DNA from: Tepidiforma thermophila | GTDB taxonomy: Bacteria > Chloroflexota > Dehalococcoidia > Tepidiformales > Tepidiformaceae | Assembly: GCF_002563855.1 (NCBI RefSeq) | Contig: NZ_PDJQ01000001.1 | Coordinates: forward strand, 310,001-374,000 | Reading direction: 5' to 3' | Length of the DNA stretch: 64,000 nucleotides | Shown here: in pieces, positions 32,899 to 42,315 of the stretch | Numbering within the stretch: position 1 is the stretch's first letter | How the letters are laid out: the number at the start of each line of letters is the position of its first letter | Notes under the pieces: model-generated | Databases searched by the model: none | What the model saw: the letters and a program-made list of their open reading frames with translations, nothing else | What the model was told of the DNA's origin: nothing | Made by a program: the position numbers and the translations under genes

Positions 32899-33771
32899 TC
32901 ACGGGCCCGGGATTGCGGCGGAAACGGGGGCCGCGGCGACGACCCAGTAGCACGTGCCGGGCTGGAGGATGGCGAGGGTGTTCAGGCGGGGATGGAGGTG
33001 CGGGCTCCAGCGGAGCCAGCGGCCGCCGGCCGGGTCGTAGGCGTAGATGCCGCGGACAGCGCTTCCGGCGGGTCCGAACACCCCGGCGACGGGGGCATGC
33101 GGGCCCTGCCAGGTGAACGAGGCGACGCCGGCGCCGAAGGCCAGGGGCGGGGGTGCCGGTTGCCCGGCAGGAGGGGGAGGCGGGGCGGGCGCCGGCGGAG
33201 CGACGGACGGGACCGGAGTCGGCGTTGGAGCGGCCGACGATGCCGCGCTGCCGGGTGTGCCGTAGCCGAACACCAGGACCCAGTAGACGCCGTAGGTGCT
33301 GCCGGGCGCACTGTGACGGGCGACGCCGACGAGGGTGAAGGCGGCGTCGAGCATGATGGCGTTGTGGGCGGCAGAGCCCTGCCAGGCCGCGAGGACGGCT
33401 GCGGGTGCGGCGAGCGGCGTGCCCGCGGCAAGGTTTTCGCCGCCGGGGCGGCCGACGCCGCAATCGGCCATCCGGGTCCAGGGGGAGCGGCCAAGGGAGT
33501 CGGTGTGGCTGAAGGTGGAGCGGCCGCCGAGGTCGATGGCCATCCAGGTGGCGGCGCGGACGAGGGCGGTATCGACGGCGACGGGCTGGAGGCCCTGGCT
33601 GGTGCGGTACTCGTTCAGGAGCTGGATGAATGCCTGCTCATCGGCGTCGAGGGCGGCGTCGGGGACGTCGCAGTTCGCGAGGGCGCGGGATGCGCGGGGA
33701 GCGAGGGTGAGCAGGAGGGCTCCTGCGAGCGCAGCCGCGAGGAGCAGCTGACGGCGGACAGCGGGCGGCAT
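32899..33771 (-). CDS. secreted CAP (SCP/PR-1) domain protein
   Basis: 290 residues. A signal peptide (RRQLLLAAALAGALLLTLAP) is followed by a CAP domain: FIQLLNEYRTSQGLQPV, FSHTDSLGRSPWTRM, GGENLAAG, AAWQGSAAHNAIML, and YWVLVFGYG. Next come a Pro-rich linker and a C-terminal beta segment (GVASFTWQGPHAPVAGVFGP). Bacterial CAP proteins are extracellular, with unsettled roles in envelope and lipid binding. The start ATG 33771 has AGGTGAT upstream. Confidence 0.85.
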   Translation of the reverse strand: MPPAVRRQLLLAAALAGALLLTLAPRASRALANCDVPDAALDADEQAFIQLLNEYRTSQGLQPVAVDTALVRAATWMAIDLGGRSTFSHTDSLGRSPWTRMADCGVGRPGGENLAAGTPLAAPAAVLAAWQGSAAHNAIMLDAAFTLVGVARHSAPGSTYGVYWVLVFGYGTPGSAASSAAPTPTPVPSVAPPAPAPPPPPAGQPAPPPLAFGAGVASFTWQGPHAPVAGVFGPAGSAVRGIYAYDPAGGRWLRWSPHLHPRLNTLAILQPGTCYWVVAAAPVSAAIPGP

Positions 33772-34092
33772 GTATCACCTCCGGCCTGTGGCGGGGAGCG
33801 CGTGGGTCGGCAGGGGAACTGGTCAGCAGAGCGTGGTTCGTTCGTGTGCAGCGAGGTCCGGCGCTGTGGGCGGTTGCGCCGGGTGTGTACTCCTCCGTGG
33901 GGACGCCACCGAACCTACCGTAGCGGCAGCAGAGCGGCGGAAACGACCGGGATTTTCCCGATTCTTCGTAAACCGAGCGCAAATTTCGCGGGGACTGGCG
34001 GTGCGAGCACGCCTGCCACGCGGTCAGAGGATATGCGGCTATACTTGGCGCAATCCGGGGCCGGCCGTGGCCCCTTGAGCGAGGAGTGTCCC
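33772..34092. promoter_or_regulatory. 321-base divergent intergenic region with a TATACT box
   Basis: No gene is visible. On the + strand, TATACT at 34040-34045 is a good -10 box for the SPFH gene; no strong -35 was seen. Between it and the start, GGGGCC-GGCCGT-GGCCCC can form a small hairpin in the leader. A locally AT-richer stretch (around 33945-33990) may hold the promoter of the CAP gene. Confidence 0.4.
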
Positions 34093-35034
34093 ATGGCAGG
34101 TCTCATCATCCTCGGCGTTGCAGCGGTCATTGTGCTCGTGCTGCTGTTCGGTTCGCTGTTCACGGTGGAGCAGCAGACGGCGGCGATTGTCGAGCGGTTC
34201 GGGAAGTTCCGGCGGGTCGCCGGGCCGGGCCTGAACGTGAAAATCCCGCTCATCGAGCGGGTCGCGGGCCGGGTGAACCTGCGGGTGCAGCAGCTGGATG
34301 TGGCGGTTGAGACGAAAACGCTGGACAACGTGTTCGTCCACACGGTAGTGGCGGTGCAGTACCGGGTGATCCCGGACCGGGTGTATGACGCGTTCTACCG
34401 GCTCGACCAGCCGACCGTGCAGATCACGGCGTACGTGTTCGATACGGTCCGGGCGCGGGTGCCGAAGATGGAGCTGGACGCCGTCTTCGAGCGGAAGGAC
34501 GAGATTGCGATGGCGGTGAAGAACGAGCTTGCCGGTGAGATGAGCGAATTCGGCTTCCAGATCGTGCAGGCGCTCGTGACGGACATCGACCCGGACAAGA
34601 AGGTGAAGGAGTCGATGAACGAGATCAATGCGGCGCGGCGGCTGCGGGAGGCGGCGCTGGAGCGGGGCGAGGCGGACAAGATCCTGAAGGTGAAGGCGGC
34701 CGAGGCGGAAGCGGAGAGCAAGGCGCTCCAGGGGCAGGGCATCGCGAACCAGCGGCGGGCGATCATCGACGGGCTCCGGGACTCGGTCGACCAGTTCCAG
34801 CAGAGCATCGCCGGTGTGACGCCGGAGGCGATTATGCAGCTGGTGCTGATGACGCAGCACTACGATACGGTGAAGGAGATCGGGGCGGCCTCGCGGGCGA
34901 ACACGATCTTCGTGCCGTATTCGCCGGCGGGCATGTCGGACTTCTACGCGCAGATCCGGGATGCGCTCATCTCGGCGAACGCTGCGACGACGCAGGCGGA
35001 CGTGGACCAGGCGGACCGGCCGGGGCAGCCGTAG
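34093..35034 (+). CDS. SPFH-domain (stomatin/prohibitin-like) membrane protein
   Basis: 313 residues. An N-terminal membrane segment (LIILGVAAVIVLVLLFGSLF) is followed by an SPFH domain (VEQQTAAIVERFGKFRRVAGPG, TLDNVFVHTVVAVQYRV) and a long coiled coil rich in Ala/Glu (RRLREAALERGEADKILKVK). It likely oligomerises into membrane scaffolds that organise proteases or transporters. ATG 34093 has GAGGAG upstream. No NfeD gene is adjacent. Confidence 0.92.
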   Translation: MAGLIILGVAAVIVLVLLFGSLFTVEQQTAAIVERFGKFRRVAGPGLNVKIPLIERVAGRVNLRVQQLDVAVETKTLDNVFVHTVVAVQYRVIPDRVYDAFYRLDQPTVQITAYVFDTVRARVPKMELDAVFERKDEIAMAVKNELAGEMSEFGFQIVQALVTDIDPDKKVKESMNEINAARRLREAALERGEADKILKVKAAEAEAESKALQGQGIANQRRAIIDGLRDSVDQFQQSIAGVTPEAIMQLVLMTQHYDTVKEIGAASRANTIFVPYSPAGMSDFYAQIRDALISANAATTQADVDQADRPGQP

Positions 35035-35046
35035 CGCGGGGGCCGG

Positions 35047-35691
35047 TCAGGCGGGGAGGGCGGTGTCTTCGCTGCGCCAGAGGTAGAGGCAGGCGACGGT
35101 GGCGTGCGGGCGCCAGGGTGCGCCGATGGCGCGGACCTGCTCCGGCTTCGGCATGGCCGGGAGGCCGTAGCGGCGCATGATGGCGCGGTTGATGCCGAGG
35201 TCGTCGACGGGCAGCACGTCGGGCCGCTGGAGCTGGAAGATGAGGAACATCTCGGCGGTCCAGCGGCCGATGCCGCGGACGCGGACGAGGTGGGCGATGA
35301 CCTCCTCGTCGGGCCAGTGCTCGAGGCCGCGTTCGTCGAGGTCGCCGGCGACGAAGTGGGCGGCGAGGCTGTGGAGGGACGCGATCTTCTGGCGGGAGAG
35401 GCCGGCGGCGCGGAGCGTCTCCGGGGGCGTGGCGAGGACGGCGGCGGGCTCCGGGAAGGCGCCAGCGGGGCCGTAGAGCGCGCGGAAGCGCTCGAAGATG
35501 GCGCCGGCGGCGCGGCCGGAGAGCTGCTGGTAGACGATGCTGCGGCAGAGCGCTTCGAAGTGGCCCGGCCGGGGCGGGCGGAGGTCGAGCGGGCCGACGG
35601 CGCGGACGAGGCCGGCCATGACGGGGTCGGCAGCGGCGAGGTGGGCGGCGGCAGCAGCGAGGTCGATAGGCACACCGGCATGGTACGGCAT
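35047..35691 (-). CDS. HhH-GPD DNA glycosylase (AlkA-like 3-methyladenine type)
   Basis: 214 residues. The helix-hairpin-helix is LVRVRGIGRWTAEMFLIF, followed by the catalytic Asp region LPVDDLGINRAI. The IVYQQLSGRAAGAIFERF helix is typical of AlkA/MagIII proteins. It should excise alkylated bases. No iron-sulfur Cys cluster is present, which separates it from EndoIII/MutY. The start could be ATG 35691 or an in-frame GTG seven codons inside. Confidence 0.9.
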   Translation of the reverse strand: MPYHAGVPIDLAAAAAHLAAADPVMAGLVRAVGPLDLRPPRPGHFEALCRSIVYQQLSGRAAGAIFERFRALYGPAGAFPEPAAVLATPPETLRAAGLSRQKIASLHSLAAHFVAGDLDERGLEHWPDEEVIAHLVRVRGIGRWTAEMFLIFQLQRPDVLPVDDLGINRAIMRRYGLPAMPKPEQVRAIGAPWRPHATVACLYLWRSEDTALPA

Positions 35692-35755
35692 GGGGCGGCG
35701 TCAGCCGGGCCCGGCGAAGGTGATCGGTTCGCGGACGGCAGGGAGAATGGGGCGC

Positions 35756-36505
35756 ATGGAACGGTTCTCGCTATCGGGCAAGACGGCGCTGGTCACGGGC
35801 GGTTCGCGCGGCATCGGCTACGGCATTGCGAAGGCGTTCATCGAGGCCGGGGCGCGGGTAATCATCGCGGCGCGGAGCGAAGGGCCGCTGCAGGAGGCGG
35901 CCGCCTCGCTGGGCGCGAACTGCATCGGGCTGCGGTGCGACGTGAGCGAGCCGGCGGAAGTGGCGGCGCTGGTGGAGCGGGCGTGGCAGCTCGGGCCGCT
36001 GGATATCCTCGTGAACAACGCGGGCATCAGCCCCTACTACAAGCGCGCGGAGCAGGTGACGCCGGAGGAGTTCGACGCCGTGGTGCGGGTGAACCTGCGG
36101 GGCGCCTACTTCGCGAGCGTGGAGGCGGCGCAGCGGATGTTCGCCGCCGGCCGGGGCGGGAGCATCATCAACGTGACCTCGGTGGCGGGCATTGTGCCGC
36201 TCGAGCGGCAGGGGGTGTACGCGGCGACGAAAGCGGGGCTGCACCAGCTCACGAAGGTGATGGCGCTCGAATGGGCGGACCGGGGCGTGCGGGTAAACGC
36301 CATCGCGCCGGGCTGGGTGGAGACGGACCTCGTGGGCGCGCTGTTTGCGAGCCGCCACGGGGAGCGGCTGCGGGCCGACATCCCGCTGGGGCGGCTGGCA
36401 ACGCCGGACGACGTGGCGGGGGCCGCGGTCTGGCTGGCGAGCGACGCGGCGAGCTACGTAACCGGCAGCATCGTTGTCATCGACGGCGGGCGGCAGCTGC
36501 GGTGA
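35756..36505 (+). CDS. SDR-family oxidoreductase (FabG-like)
   Basis: 249 residues. The cofactor motif TGGSRGIGYGIAKA is near residue 14, NNAGIS near 88, and the catalytic Ser-Tyr-Lys set is TSVAGI and YAATKAGL. It is a classical NAD(P)-dependent dehydrogenase. ATG 35756 follows GGGAG by ten bases; ATG 35747 is an alternative. The stop overlaps the start of the inositol-phosphatase-like gene by four bases (GTGA), so they form one unit. The substrate is unknown. Confidence 0.92.
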   Translation: MERFSLSGKTALVTGGSRGIGYGIAKAFIEAGARVIIAARSEGPLQEAAASLGANCIGLRCDVSEPAEVAALVERAWQLGPLDILVNNAGISPYYKRAEQVTPEEFDAVVRVNLRGAYFASVEAAQRMFAAGRGGSIINVTSVAGIVPLERQGVYAATKAGLHQLTKVMALEWADRGVRVNAIAPGWVETDLVGALFASRHGERLRADIPLGRLATPDDVAGAAVWLASDAASYVTGSIVVIDGGRQLR

Positions 36506-37311
36506 GCGCTGACCCGCTGGGCCGCGAGCTGCTGGCGCTGGCGGAGGCGGCGGCGCGGGAGGCAGGCGCACTGATCGCGCGGTACGCGGCCGAGGGATTC
36601 GCGGTCGGGACGAAGACGACCGTGACGGACATGGTGACGGAGGCGGACCGGGCGGCCGAGCGGCTGATCGCGGAGCGGCTGCTCGGGGCCCGGCCGGGGG
36701 ACGGGTTCGTGGGGGAGGAGGGCGCACGGGAGGCAGGCAGTTCGGGCGTGCGGTGGGTGGTGGACCCGCTCGACGGGACGACGAACTTCATTTACGGCAT
36801 CCCGGCCTATGCCGTTTCGATTGCGGCAGAGCGGGACGGGTCAGTTGTGGCCGGGGTCGTGCACGACGTGGTCCACGGACTGACCTATGCGGCTGTCCGG
36901 GGCGGCGGCGCGACCTGCAACGGCCGACCGATCCGGGTCCGGGAGAGGGCGCAGCTGGCGACGGCGCTGGTGGGCACGGGCTTCGCCTACGACCCGGCCC
37001 GGCGGGCGGAGCAGGCGGCGGTGCTGGCGCGGGTGCTGCCGGCGGTCCGCGACATCCGGCGGATGGGGTCGGCAGCGCTCGACCTCGCGCACGTGGCGTG
37101 CGGGATGCTGGACGGCTACTACGAATACCGGCTGAACCCGTGGGACATTGCTGCGGGCGGGCTGCTCGTCGAGGAGGCCGGCGGGCTGGTCGGGGGGTTC
37201 GGCGGGCGGAGCTTCGCGGAGGGGTACGTGGTGGCGGCCGGGCCGGCGGTGTTCGCGGAGCTCAGCGCGCTGGTGGAGACGGCCTACCGGGCGGCCGCCA
37301 GAGGCGCGTGA
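36502..37311 (+). CDS. inositol-monophosphatase-family phosphatase
   Basis: 269 residues. Metal-binding motifs are complete: the GEEGAREAG Glu, DPLDGTTNF and WDIAAGGLLVEEAGG. These Mg-dependent enzymes hydrolyse inositol phosphate, histidinol phosphate or similar. GTG 36502 overlaps the SDR stop, giving translational coupling. The pairing with an SDR suggests a small polyol or sugar-phosphate pathway, but that is only inference. Confidence 0.92.
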   Translation: MSADPLGRELLALAEAAAREAGALIARYAAEGFAVGTKTTVTDMVTEADRAAERLIAERLLGARPGDGFVGEEGAREAGSSGVRWVVDPLDGTTNFIYGIPAYAVSIAAERDGSVVAGVVHDVVHGLTYAAVRGGGATCNGRPIRVRERAQLATALVGTGFAYDPARRAEQAAVLARVLPAVRDIRRMGSAALDLAHVACGMLDGYYEYRLNPWDIAAGGLLVEEAGGLVGGFGGRSFAEGYVVAAGPAVFAELSALVETAYRAAARGA

Positions 37312-37319
37312 GCCCGGCC

Positions 37320-37512
37320 CCGGGGCGCGCCGAATGCGCAGGCCAACATCTGCGTTTTCATCCCAGGGAAGCGGCTCCACGACCCGGATGCGGTGATTCA
37401 TGACGTCGGCGATGTAGAGGCGGGAGCCGTGAAGCGCCAGCCCGCCAGGCGGATGCTCTCCGGAGAGGGTTCTGCGGGGATGGCAGGGCGCAGCCGGACG
37501 GTCGGCAATGAC
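37320..37512 (-). pseudogene. NHL-repeat protein remnant
   Basis: On the minus strand, one frame reads TLSGEHPPGGLALHGSRLYI followed by ADVMNHRIRVVEP, a clear NHL beta-propeller blade (GLA...LYIAD..NHRIRVV). The frame is closed by TAG just upstream near 37530, has no start, and runs into the antisense of the inositol-phosphatase gene. It is most likely the debris of a deleted NHL gene. No other blade was seen. Confidence 0.55.
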
Positions 37513-37555
37513 AGACGTTGACCGGGACTTTCCCTATTTGTCATCCCGGCAAGCA

Positions 37556-37585
37556 GGAAGGGCGCCCGCATGCGGGCGCCCTTCC
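37556..37585. terminator. perfect palindromic hairpin downstream of dnaK
   Basis: GGAAGGGCGCCCGC and its complement meet around the centre at 37570-37571, giving a 30-base perfect palindrome 45 bases after the dnaK stop. It probably ends the heat-shock operon (minus strand). No T-tract follows on either strand. Confidence 0.65.
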
Positions 37586-37630
37586 TCATCACCGGTGCCG
37601 GGTGGGTGCGGCGTCCGGCCGCGGCCCGGG

Positions 37631-39517
37631 TCAGACCTCGCGGAACTCGCCTTCGACGGTGCCCTCCTCGGCGGGGCCGGAGCCGGACGGGCCGGACGAG
37701 GCGCTGCCGGCGCCGGCGGCGCCGTAGACGGCTTCGCCGATCTTCTGGAGGGAGGCGGAGAGGGCGTCCATGGCGGAGCGCATGCGGGCGACGTCGTCGG
37801 ACTCCATCGCTTCGCGGACGGCCTTCACCTTCTCCTCGACCTCGTCCTTGAGGTGGGACGGGATCTTGTCGGCGTTGTCGCGAAGGGTCTTTTCGGCCTG
37901 GTAGGCCATGGTGTCGGCGGTGTTCTTCACCTCGATGGCCTCGCGCTTGCGCCGGTCTTCTTCGGCGTAGAGCTCGGCCTCGCGCTGCATCCGCTCGATC
38001 TCCTCCTTGGTGAGGCCGGAGGAGGGCTGGATGGTGATCTTCTGCTCGCGGCCGGTGCCCTTGTCGCGGGCGGAGACGGAGACGATGCCGTTGGCGTCGA
38101 TATCGAAGGTGACTTCGATCTGGGGGACGCCGCGGGGCGCGGGGAGGATGCCATCGAGGATGAAGCGGCCGAGCGACTTGTTGTCGGCGGCCATGGGCCG
38201 TTCGCCCTGGAGGACGTGGATTTCGACGCTCGGCTGGTTGTCGGCCGCGGTGGAGAAGATCTGGCTCTTCGAGGTCGGGATGGTGGTGTTGCGCGGGATG
38301 ATCGGGGTCATCACGCCGCCGAGGGTCTCGATGCCGAGGGTGAGCGGGGTGACGTCGAGGAGGAGGACGTCCTTCACTTCGCCCTTGAGGACACCGGCCT
38401 GGACGGCAGCGCCGACGGCGACGACCTCATCGGGGTTGACGCCCTTGTGGGGCTCTTTGCCGAAGAAGTCGGCGACGAGCTTCTGGATGGCCGGCATGCG
38501 GGTCTGGCCGCCGACGAGGACGACCTCGTCGATATCGGAGGCCTTCTTGCCGGCGTCGGCGAGGGCCTTCTTGACGGGCTCGAGGGTGCTCTGGAGCAGG
38601 TCGTGGACGAGCTGCTCGAGCTTCGAGCGGGTGAGGGTGATGTTGAGGTGCTTCGGCCCGCTGGCGTCGGCGGTGATGAAGGGGAGGTTGATCTCCGTCT
38701 GCTGGGCGGAGGAGAGTTCGATTTTCGCCTTCTCGGCCTCGGCCTTGAGGCGCTGGAGGGCCTGGCGGTCCTGGCGGAGGTCGATGCCCTCCTGCTTCTT
38801 GAACTCGTCGATCAGCCAGTCGATGATGCGCTGGTCGAAGTCGTCGCCGCCGAGGTGGGTATCGCCGTTGGTGGAGAGGACCTGGAAGGTGCCGTCGCCG
38901 ATTTCGAGGATGGAGATATCGAAGGTGCCGCCGCCGAGGTCGTAGACGGCGATCAGCTCGTCCTTCTTTTTATCGAGGCCGTAGGCGAGCGAGGCGGCGG
39001 TGGGCTCGTTGATGATGCGCAGGACTTCGAGGCCGGCGATTTTCCCGGCGTCCTTAGTGGCCTGGCGCTGGGCGTCGTTGAAGTAGGCCGGGACGGTGAT
39101 GACGGCCTCGGTGACCGGTTCGCCGAGGTAGGCTTCGGCGTCGGCCTTCAGCTTCTGGAGGATCATGGCGCTGATCTCGGGCGGGCTGTAGGTGCGGCCG
39201 CCGAGGACGACCTGGCAGTCGCCGTTGGGCGCTGCGGTGACCTTGTAGGGGACGAGCTTGATGTCGCGCTGGACTTCGGGGTCGTTGAACTTGCGCCCCA
39301 TGAAGCGCTTGATGGAGAAGATGGTGTTTTCCGGGTTGGTGATGGCCTGGCGCTTGGCGACCTGGCCGACGAGCCGTTCGCCGGTCTTGGTGATGGCGAC
39401 GACGGAGGGGGTGGTGCGGGCGCCTTCCGCGTTGGGGATGACGACGGGCTCGCCGCCTTCCATGACGGCCATGCAGCTGTTGGTGGTGCCGAGGTCGATG
39501 CCGAGAACTTTACCCAT
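37631..39517 (-). CDS. dnaK: chaperone DnaK (Hsp70)
   Basis: 628 residues. The ATPase domain begins [20 protein letters not shown] and contains [15 protein letters not shown] and [13 protein letters not shown]; the substrate domain has [14 protein letters not shown]. The C-terminal tail is Gly/Ser-rich and ends [11 protein letters not shown], close to the usual EEVD-like acidic end. It refolds proteins with GrpE and a DnaJ partner. It is the last gene of hrcA-grpE-dnaK, 26 bases after grpE. No dnaJ follows, unlike many operons. Confidence 0.98.
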   Translation of the reverse strand: MGKVLGIDLGTTNSCMAVMEGGEPVVIPNAEGARTTPSVVAITKTGERLVGQVAKRQAITNPENTIFSIKRFMGRKFNDPEVQRDIKLVPYKVTAAPNGDCQVVLGGRTYSPPEISAMILQKLKADAEAYLGEPVTEAVITVPAYFNDAQRQATKDAGKIAGLEVLRIINEPTAASLAYGLDKKKDELIAVYDLGGGTFDISILEIGDGTFQVLSTNGDTHLGGDDFDQRIIDWLIDEFKKQEGIDLRQDRQALQRLKAEAEKAKIELSSAQQTEINLPFITADASGPKHLNITLTRSKLEQLVHDLLQSTLEPVKKALADAGKKASDIDEVVLVGGQTRMPAIQKLVADFFGKEPHKGVNPDEVVAVGAAVQAGVLKGEVKDVLLLDVTPLTLGIETLGGVMTPIIPRNTTIPTSKSQIFSTAADNQPSVEIHVLQGERPMAADNKSLGRFILDGILPAPRGVPQIEVTFDIDANGIVSVSARDKGTGREQKITIQPSSGLTKEEIERMQREAELYAEEDRRKREAIEVKNTADTMAYQAEKTLRDNADKIPSHLKDEVEEKVKAVREAMESDDVARMRSAMDALSASLQKIGEAVYGAAGAGSASSGPSGSGPAEEGTVEGEFREV

Positions 39518-39543
39518 AGTGTGTGCTCCTGGTTGGGGTGGTA

Positions 39544-40155
39544 TCAGGTGCCGGACTGGCCGGCTTCGGGAGTGGTGCCGTCGCCAACGATGACCATGGC
39601 GGGGCGGAGGACTTTGCCGCCGAGGTTGTAGCCCTTCTGGACGACGTGGAGGACGCGGCCTTCGGGGCCGGCCTGGCGGGCGATGGCTTCGTGGCAGGCC
39701 GGGTCGAACTGGGCGCCTTCGGCGGGGATTTCGCTGACGCCCATGGATTCGAGGAGCCGCCAGAACTTCTGGTGGATGTTGATGATGCCCTGGACCCAGT
39801 TGAGGCCTGCGAGGTGCGAGTCGACGGAGGCGACGGCACGGTCGAGGTCATCGAAGACGGGAAGCAGGTTGATGACGAGGGCAGCGTTGGCGAGCCGGTG
39901 GGACTCGCTCCGCTCCTGTTCGACGCGCCGCTTGTAGTTGGCGAAGTCGGCGGCGGTGCGCTGCCAGTTGCGGAAATAGGATTCGGCCTTTTCGCGCTCC
40001 GCTTCGAGCTGCGCGACGGGGTCGGCGGCCGCGCTCTCGGCCTGGTCTGCTGGGCGTTCGGCGCTGCCGTTGCCGGCGAGGGCGCCGGGGTCGGCGGTGC
40101 GCTCATCGGGGTTGCTGGTGGTTTCGACGGTGCGGTCGTCACCGGGTTCGCTCAT
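39544..40155 (-). CDS. grpE: nucleotide exchange factor GrpE
   Basis: 203 residues. A low-complexity acidic N-terminus precedes the long helix ([28 protein letters not shown]) and the beta domain with [10 protein letters not shown] and [21 protein letters not shown]. It releases ADP from DnaK. ATG 40155 has AGGAGG directly upstream; an in-frame upstream ATG is less likely. It lies 22 bases after hrcA. Confidence 0.96.
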   Translation of the reverse strand: MSEPGDDRTVETTSNPDERTADPGALAGNGSAERPADQAESAAADPVAQLEAEREKAESYFRNWQRTAADFANYKRRVEQERSESHRLANAALVINLLPVFDDLDRAVASVDSHLAGLNWVQGIINIHQKFWRLLESMGVSEIPAEGAQFDPACHEAIARQAGPEGRVLHVVQKGYNLGGKVLRPAMVIVGDGTTPEAGQSGT

Positions 40156-40177
40156 GGTGCCTCCTGGTCGGCGGGGG

Positions 40178-41212
40178 TCATTCGCCACCGCCGTAGAATT
40201 CGCGGATCAGTTCGGTGAGGATGTCGCTCACGTAGCGGACGTGGGCGACGGCATCGCTGTAGTGCATGCGGGTGGGGCCGAGCAGGCCGACGATGCCGGC
40301 GGCGCCGCCCGGCGGCCCGTAGCGGGCGAGGACGAAGGACATCTCCTGGTAGGGGCCTTCGCGGTTTTCGTCGCCGATGACGATGGCGACGCCGGCGTCG
40401 GAGACGGCTTCGGCAGGGATGGCGTCGCGGAGGCGGCGCTCCTCGACGGCCTCGAGGGCATCGAGGAGACGGTCGGCCTTCTCGAACTCGGGCTGGCGGA
40501 GGAGTTCGCGGACACCTTCGACGACGGGCTCCTCGACGCGGGCGGCCTGCTCGCGGAGGAGGAGGTCGGTGAGGGCGGCGATGACAGCGGTCTCGACCGC
40601 GCCGAGCGGCTCGGCGCTCTCCGTGCGCGGGAGTTCGGCGACGGTCTTGCCGCCGAGTTCGGCGTTGAGCCGGAGCGCCAGGCGGGAGAGGTACTCCTGC
40701 GAGGCGGCGACGGGGAAATCGAGGATGCGCTGGTGGACGCCGCCATCGGAGGTGACGACGACGAGGAGGGCGCGCGTTTCGGTCAGCTCGACGAGCTGGA
40801 GCTGCTTGAGGCGGACCTCGGCGACGCGGGGCTGGGTGACGAGGGCCATGTTGTGGAGGCTGTTGGCGAGGACGGAGGCCGCGAGGCCGACCCACTCCTC
40901 GAGGTCTCGCGAGGCCTGGTGGAACTGGTGGAGGATGGTGAACTGCTCCTGGGGGGAGAGGGAGCGTTCGGGCATGAGGGCGGAGACGTAGTAGCGGTAG
41001 CCGCGGTGGGAGGGGATGCGGCCCGCGGAGGTGTGGGGGTGGGTGATCATGCCCTCGTCTTCGAGCGCGGCCATCTCGTTGCGGACGGTGGCGGGGGAGA
41101 GGGGCAGGCGGTGGCGCTCGACGAGGGCCTGCGAGCCGACAGGCTGCGCCGAGCCGACGAAGTCGTCGACGATGAGTGCGAGGATGCGGGCCCGGCGCTC
41201 TGACAATGGCAT
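40178..41212 (-). CDS. hrcA: heat-inducible transcription repressor HrcA
   Basis: 344 residues. A winged helix (ILALIVDDFVGSAQPVGSQA, LSPATVRNEMAALEDEGMI, HTSAGRIPSHRGYRYYV) is followed by the GAF-like dimer domain with IVIGDENREGPYQEMSFVL. It binds the CIRCE element 22 bases upstream and so controls its own operon. ATG 41212 follows GAGGGG by six bases; a TTG six bases earlier is possible. Confidence 0.96.
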   Translation of the reverse strand: MPLSERRARILALIVDDFVGSAQPVGSQALVERHRLPLSPATVRNEMAALEDEGMITHPHTSAGRIPSHRGYRYYVSALMPERSLSPQEQFTILHQFHQASRDLEEWVGLAASVLANSLHNMALVTQPRVAEVRLKQLQLVELTETRALLVVVTSDGGVHQRILDFPVAASQEYLSRLALRLNAELGGKTVAELPRTESAEPLGAVETAVIAALTDLLLREQAARVEEPVVEGVRELLRQPEFEKADRLLDALEAVEERRLRDAIPAEAVSDAGVAIVIGDENREGPYQEMSFVLARYGPPGGAAGIVGLLGPTRMHYSDAVAHVRYVSDILTELIREFYGGGE

Positions 41213-41233
41213 TATCAACCCCTCGCTGCCATG

Positions 41234-41260
41234 TTAGCACTCCTTCCTCCAGAGTGCTAA
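41234..41260. promoter_or_regulatory. CIRCE operator
   Basis: TTAGCACTC at 41234-41242 and GAGTGCTAA at 41252-41260, nine bases apart, match the CIRCE consensus exactly. It stands just before hrcA and is where HrcA binds when GroEL/ES is free. A TACACT-like -10 box lies upstream on the minus strand near 41275-41280. Confidence 0.97.
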
Positions 41261-41341
41261 CCGTCGTGGGGATAGTGTACCACGGGCCGAAACGCGGGTG
41301 GAGCGGCCGGGGAGGCCGGGGCCGGGGGCCGGGACGGGGAC

Positions 41342-41560
41342 TTATCGGCGGCGGTGGCGGGTCTTCTCGTCGAAGCGGCGCCAGCCTTCGTCGAGGCCCT
41401 CGCGGGCGGCCTGGCGGCCGGCTTCGAGCATGTCGCGGGCGGTATCGCCGATGCCGAGGAGGATGGCGCGGGCCCAGGCGACGATGGGGTGTTCCTCGCG
41501 CTGCGGGGGCTCGGGGGCGAGCGGCTCGGGGGTGCGGGGGGCGGGCTCGTCGGGCGTCAT
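41342..41560 (-). CDS. small hypothetical protein
   Basis: 72 residues: a Pro/Glu-rich N-terminus (MTPDEPAPRTPEPLAPEPPQ) and an amphipathic helix (IVAWARAILLGIGDTARDML) ending in a basic tail (RRFDEKTRHRRR). Its ATG overlaps the stop of the upstream membrane protein gene (ATGA), so the two are translationally coupled and probably work together. No family recognised. Confidence 0.65.
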   Translation of the reverse strand: MTPDEPAPRTPEPLAPEPPQREEHPIVAWARAILLGIGDTARDMLEAGRQAAREGLDEGWRRFDEKTRHRRR

Positions 41561-42027
41561 TTCTTTTTCTTCCCGTGGCGGCGGCCGCGGATGCGGTCGG
41601 GCAGGCCGGTGACGGCTGCGAGGCCGGCGCGGACGCCTTTGGCGACGGCGTAGACGCGGATGATGGGGCTGGCGACCGTTTCGCCGGCGAACTCGGTGGT
41701 GCCGCGGATGGTATCGAGCGACTGGCGGAGGGAATCGAGGGCGGGGGCGGCGTTTTCGCGCACGACCTTGCGGACGACGAAGACGAGCGCAATGAGGGCG
41801 GCCATGAAGACGACGGCGAGGATGCCGGCGAGCAGCCAGAAGAGGCCGAGGAGGACGATCACGATGTCTCGCCATTCGCTCCAGGAGTCGGGGGCGGCCC
41901 AGGCATCGGGGACGGCGCGGTCAGGGATGATGTCGGCGCCGAAGTAGCCGTCGGCGATGGCGCCGACGACGAGGTAGACGAGGAAGAGGAGGATGGCCGC
42001 GAAGACGACGGTGGCGATAAAGCGCAT
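41557..42027 (-). CDS. two-span membrane protein of unknown function
   Basis: 156 residues. Membrane segments are ATVVFAAILLFLVYLVVGAI and DIVIVLLGLFWLLAGILAVV; the C-terminal half is a soluble helix (LDSLRQSLDTIRGTTEFAGE) with a Lys-rich end (RGRRHGKKKK). The layout resembles DUF948-like or phage-shock-type accessory proteins, but I do not assign it. It is coupled to the next gene by an ATGA overlap. Confidence 0.7.
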   Translation of the reverse strand: MRFIATVVFAAILLFLVYLVVGAIADGYFGADIIPDRAVPDAWAAPDSWSEWRDIVIVLLGLFWLLAGILAVVFMAALIALVFVVRKVVRENAAPALDSLRQSLDTIRGTTEFAGETVASPIIRVYAVAKGVRAGLAAVTGLPDRIRGRRHGKKKK

Positions 42028-42315
42028 GCGGGGCACCTCCAGGCGTTGGGGCGATGATAGGTGCGACCGGGCGGGTGAGCAAAGCGCTTCCGCCTGCGTA
42101 TTGGTTGCGTGACAATTCGGGAAATTCACGGGGAACTCTGTGCGGCGGCCGCTCCCTATCAGGGGAAACCCGAATGCCCGGTGGGCGGGTGGACGCGCAC
42201 AATGACGGCGAAAGGCAGCGCGAGATGCGCGAAAGGGTGAGGCGTGCACCTGGAGCTTCAACCAGCCGCCATGGCCAGGCCGGGGAGGCCGGGCGGGGGA
42301 ACGGAGGACGGGCCA

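Noticed and set aside
37398-37592. 64-codon minus-strand frame after dnaK
   Set aside because: It reads across the terminator palindrome and lies in a different frame from the NHL blade. No family and no ribosome site.
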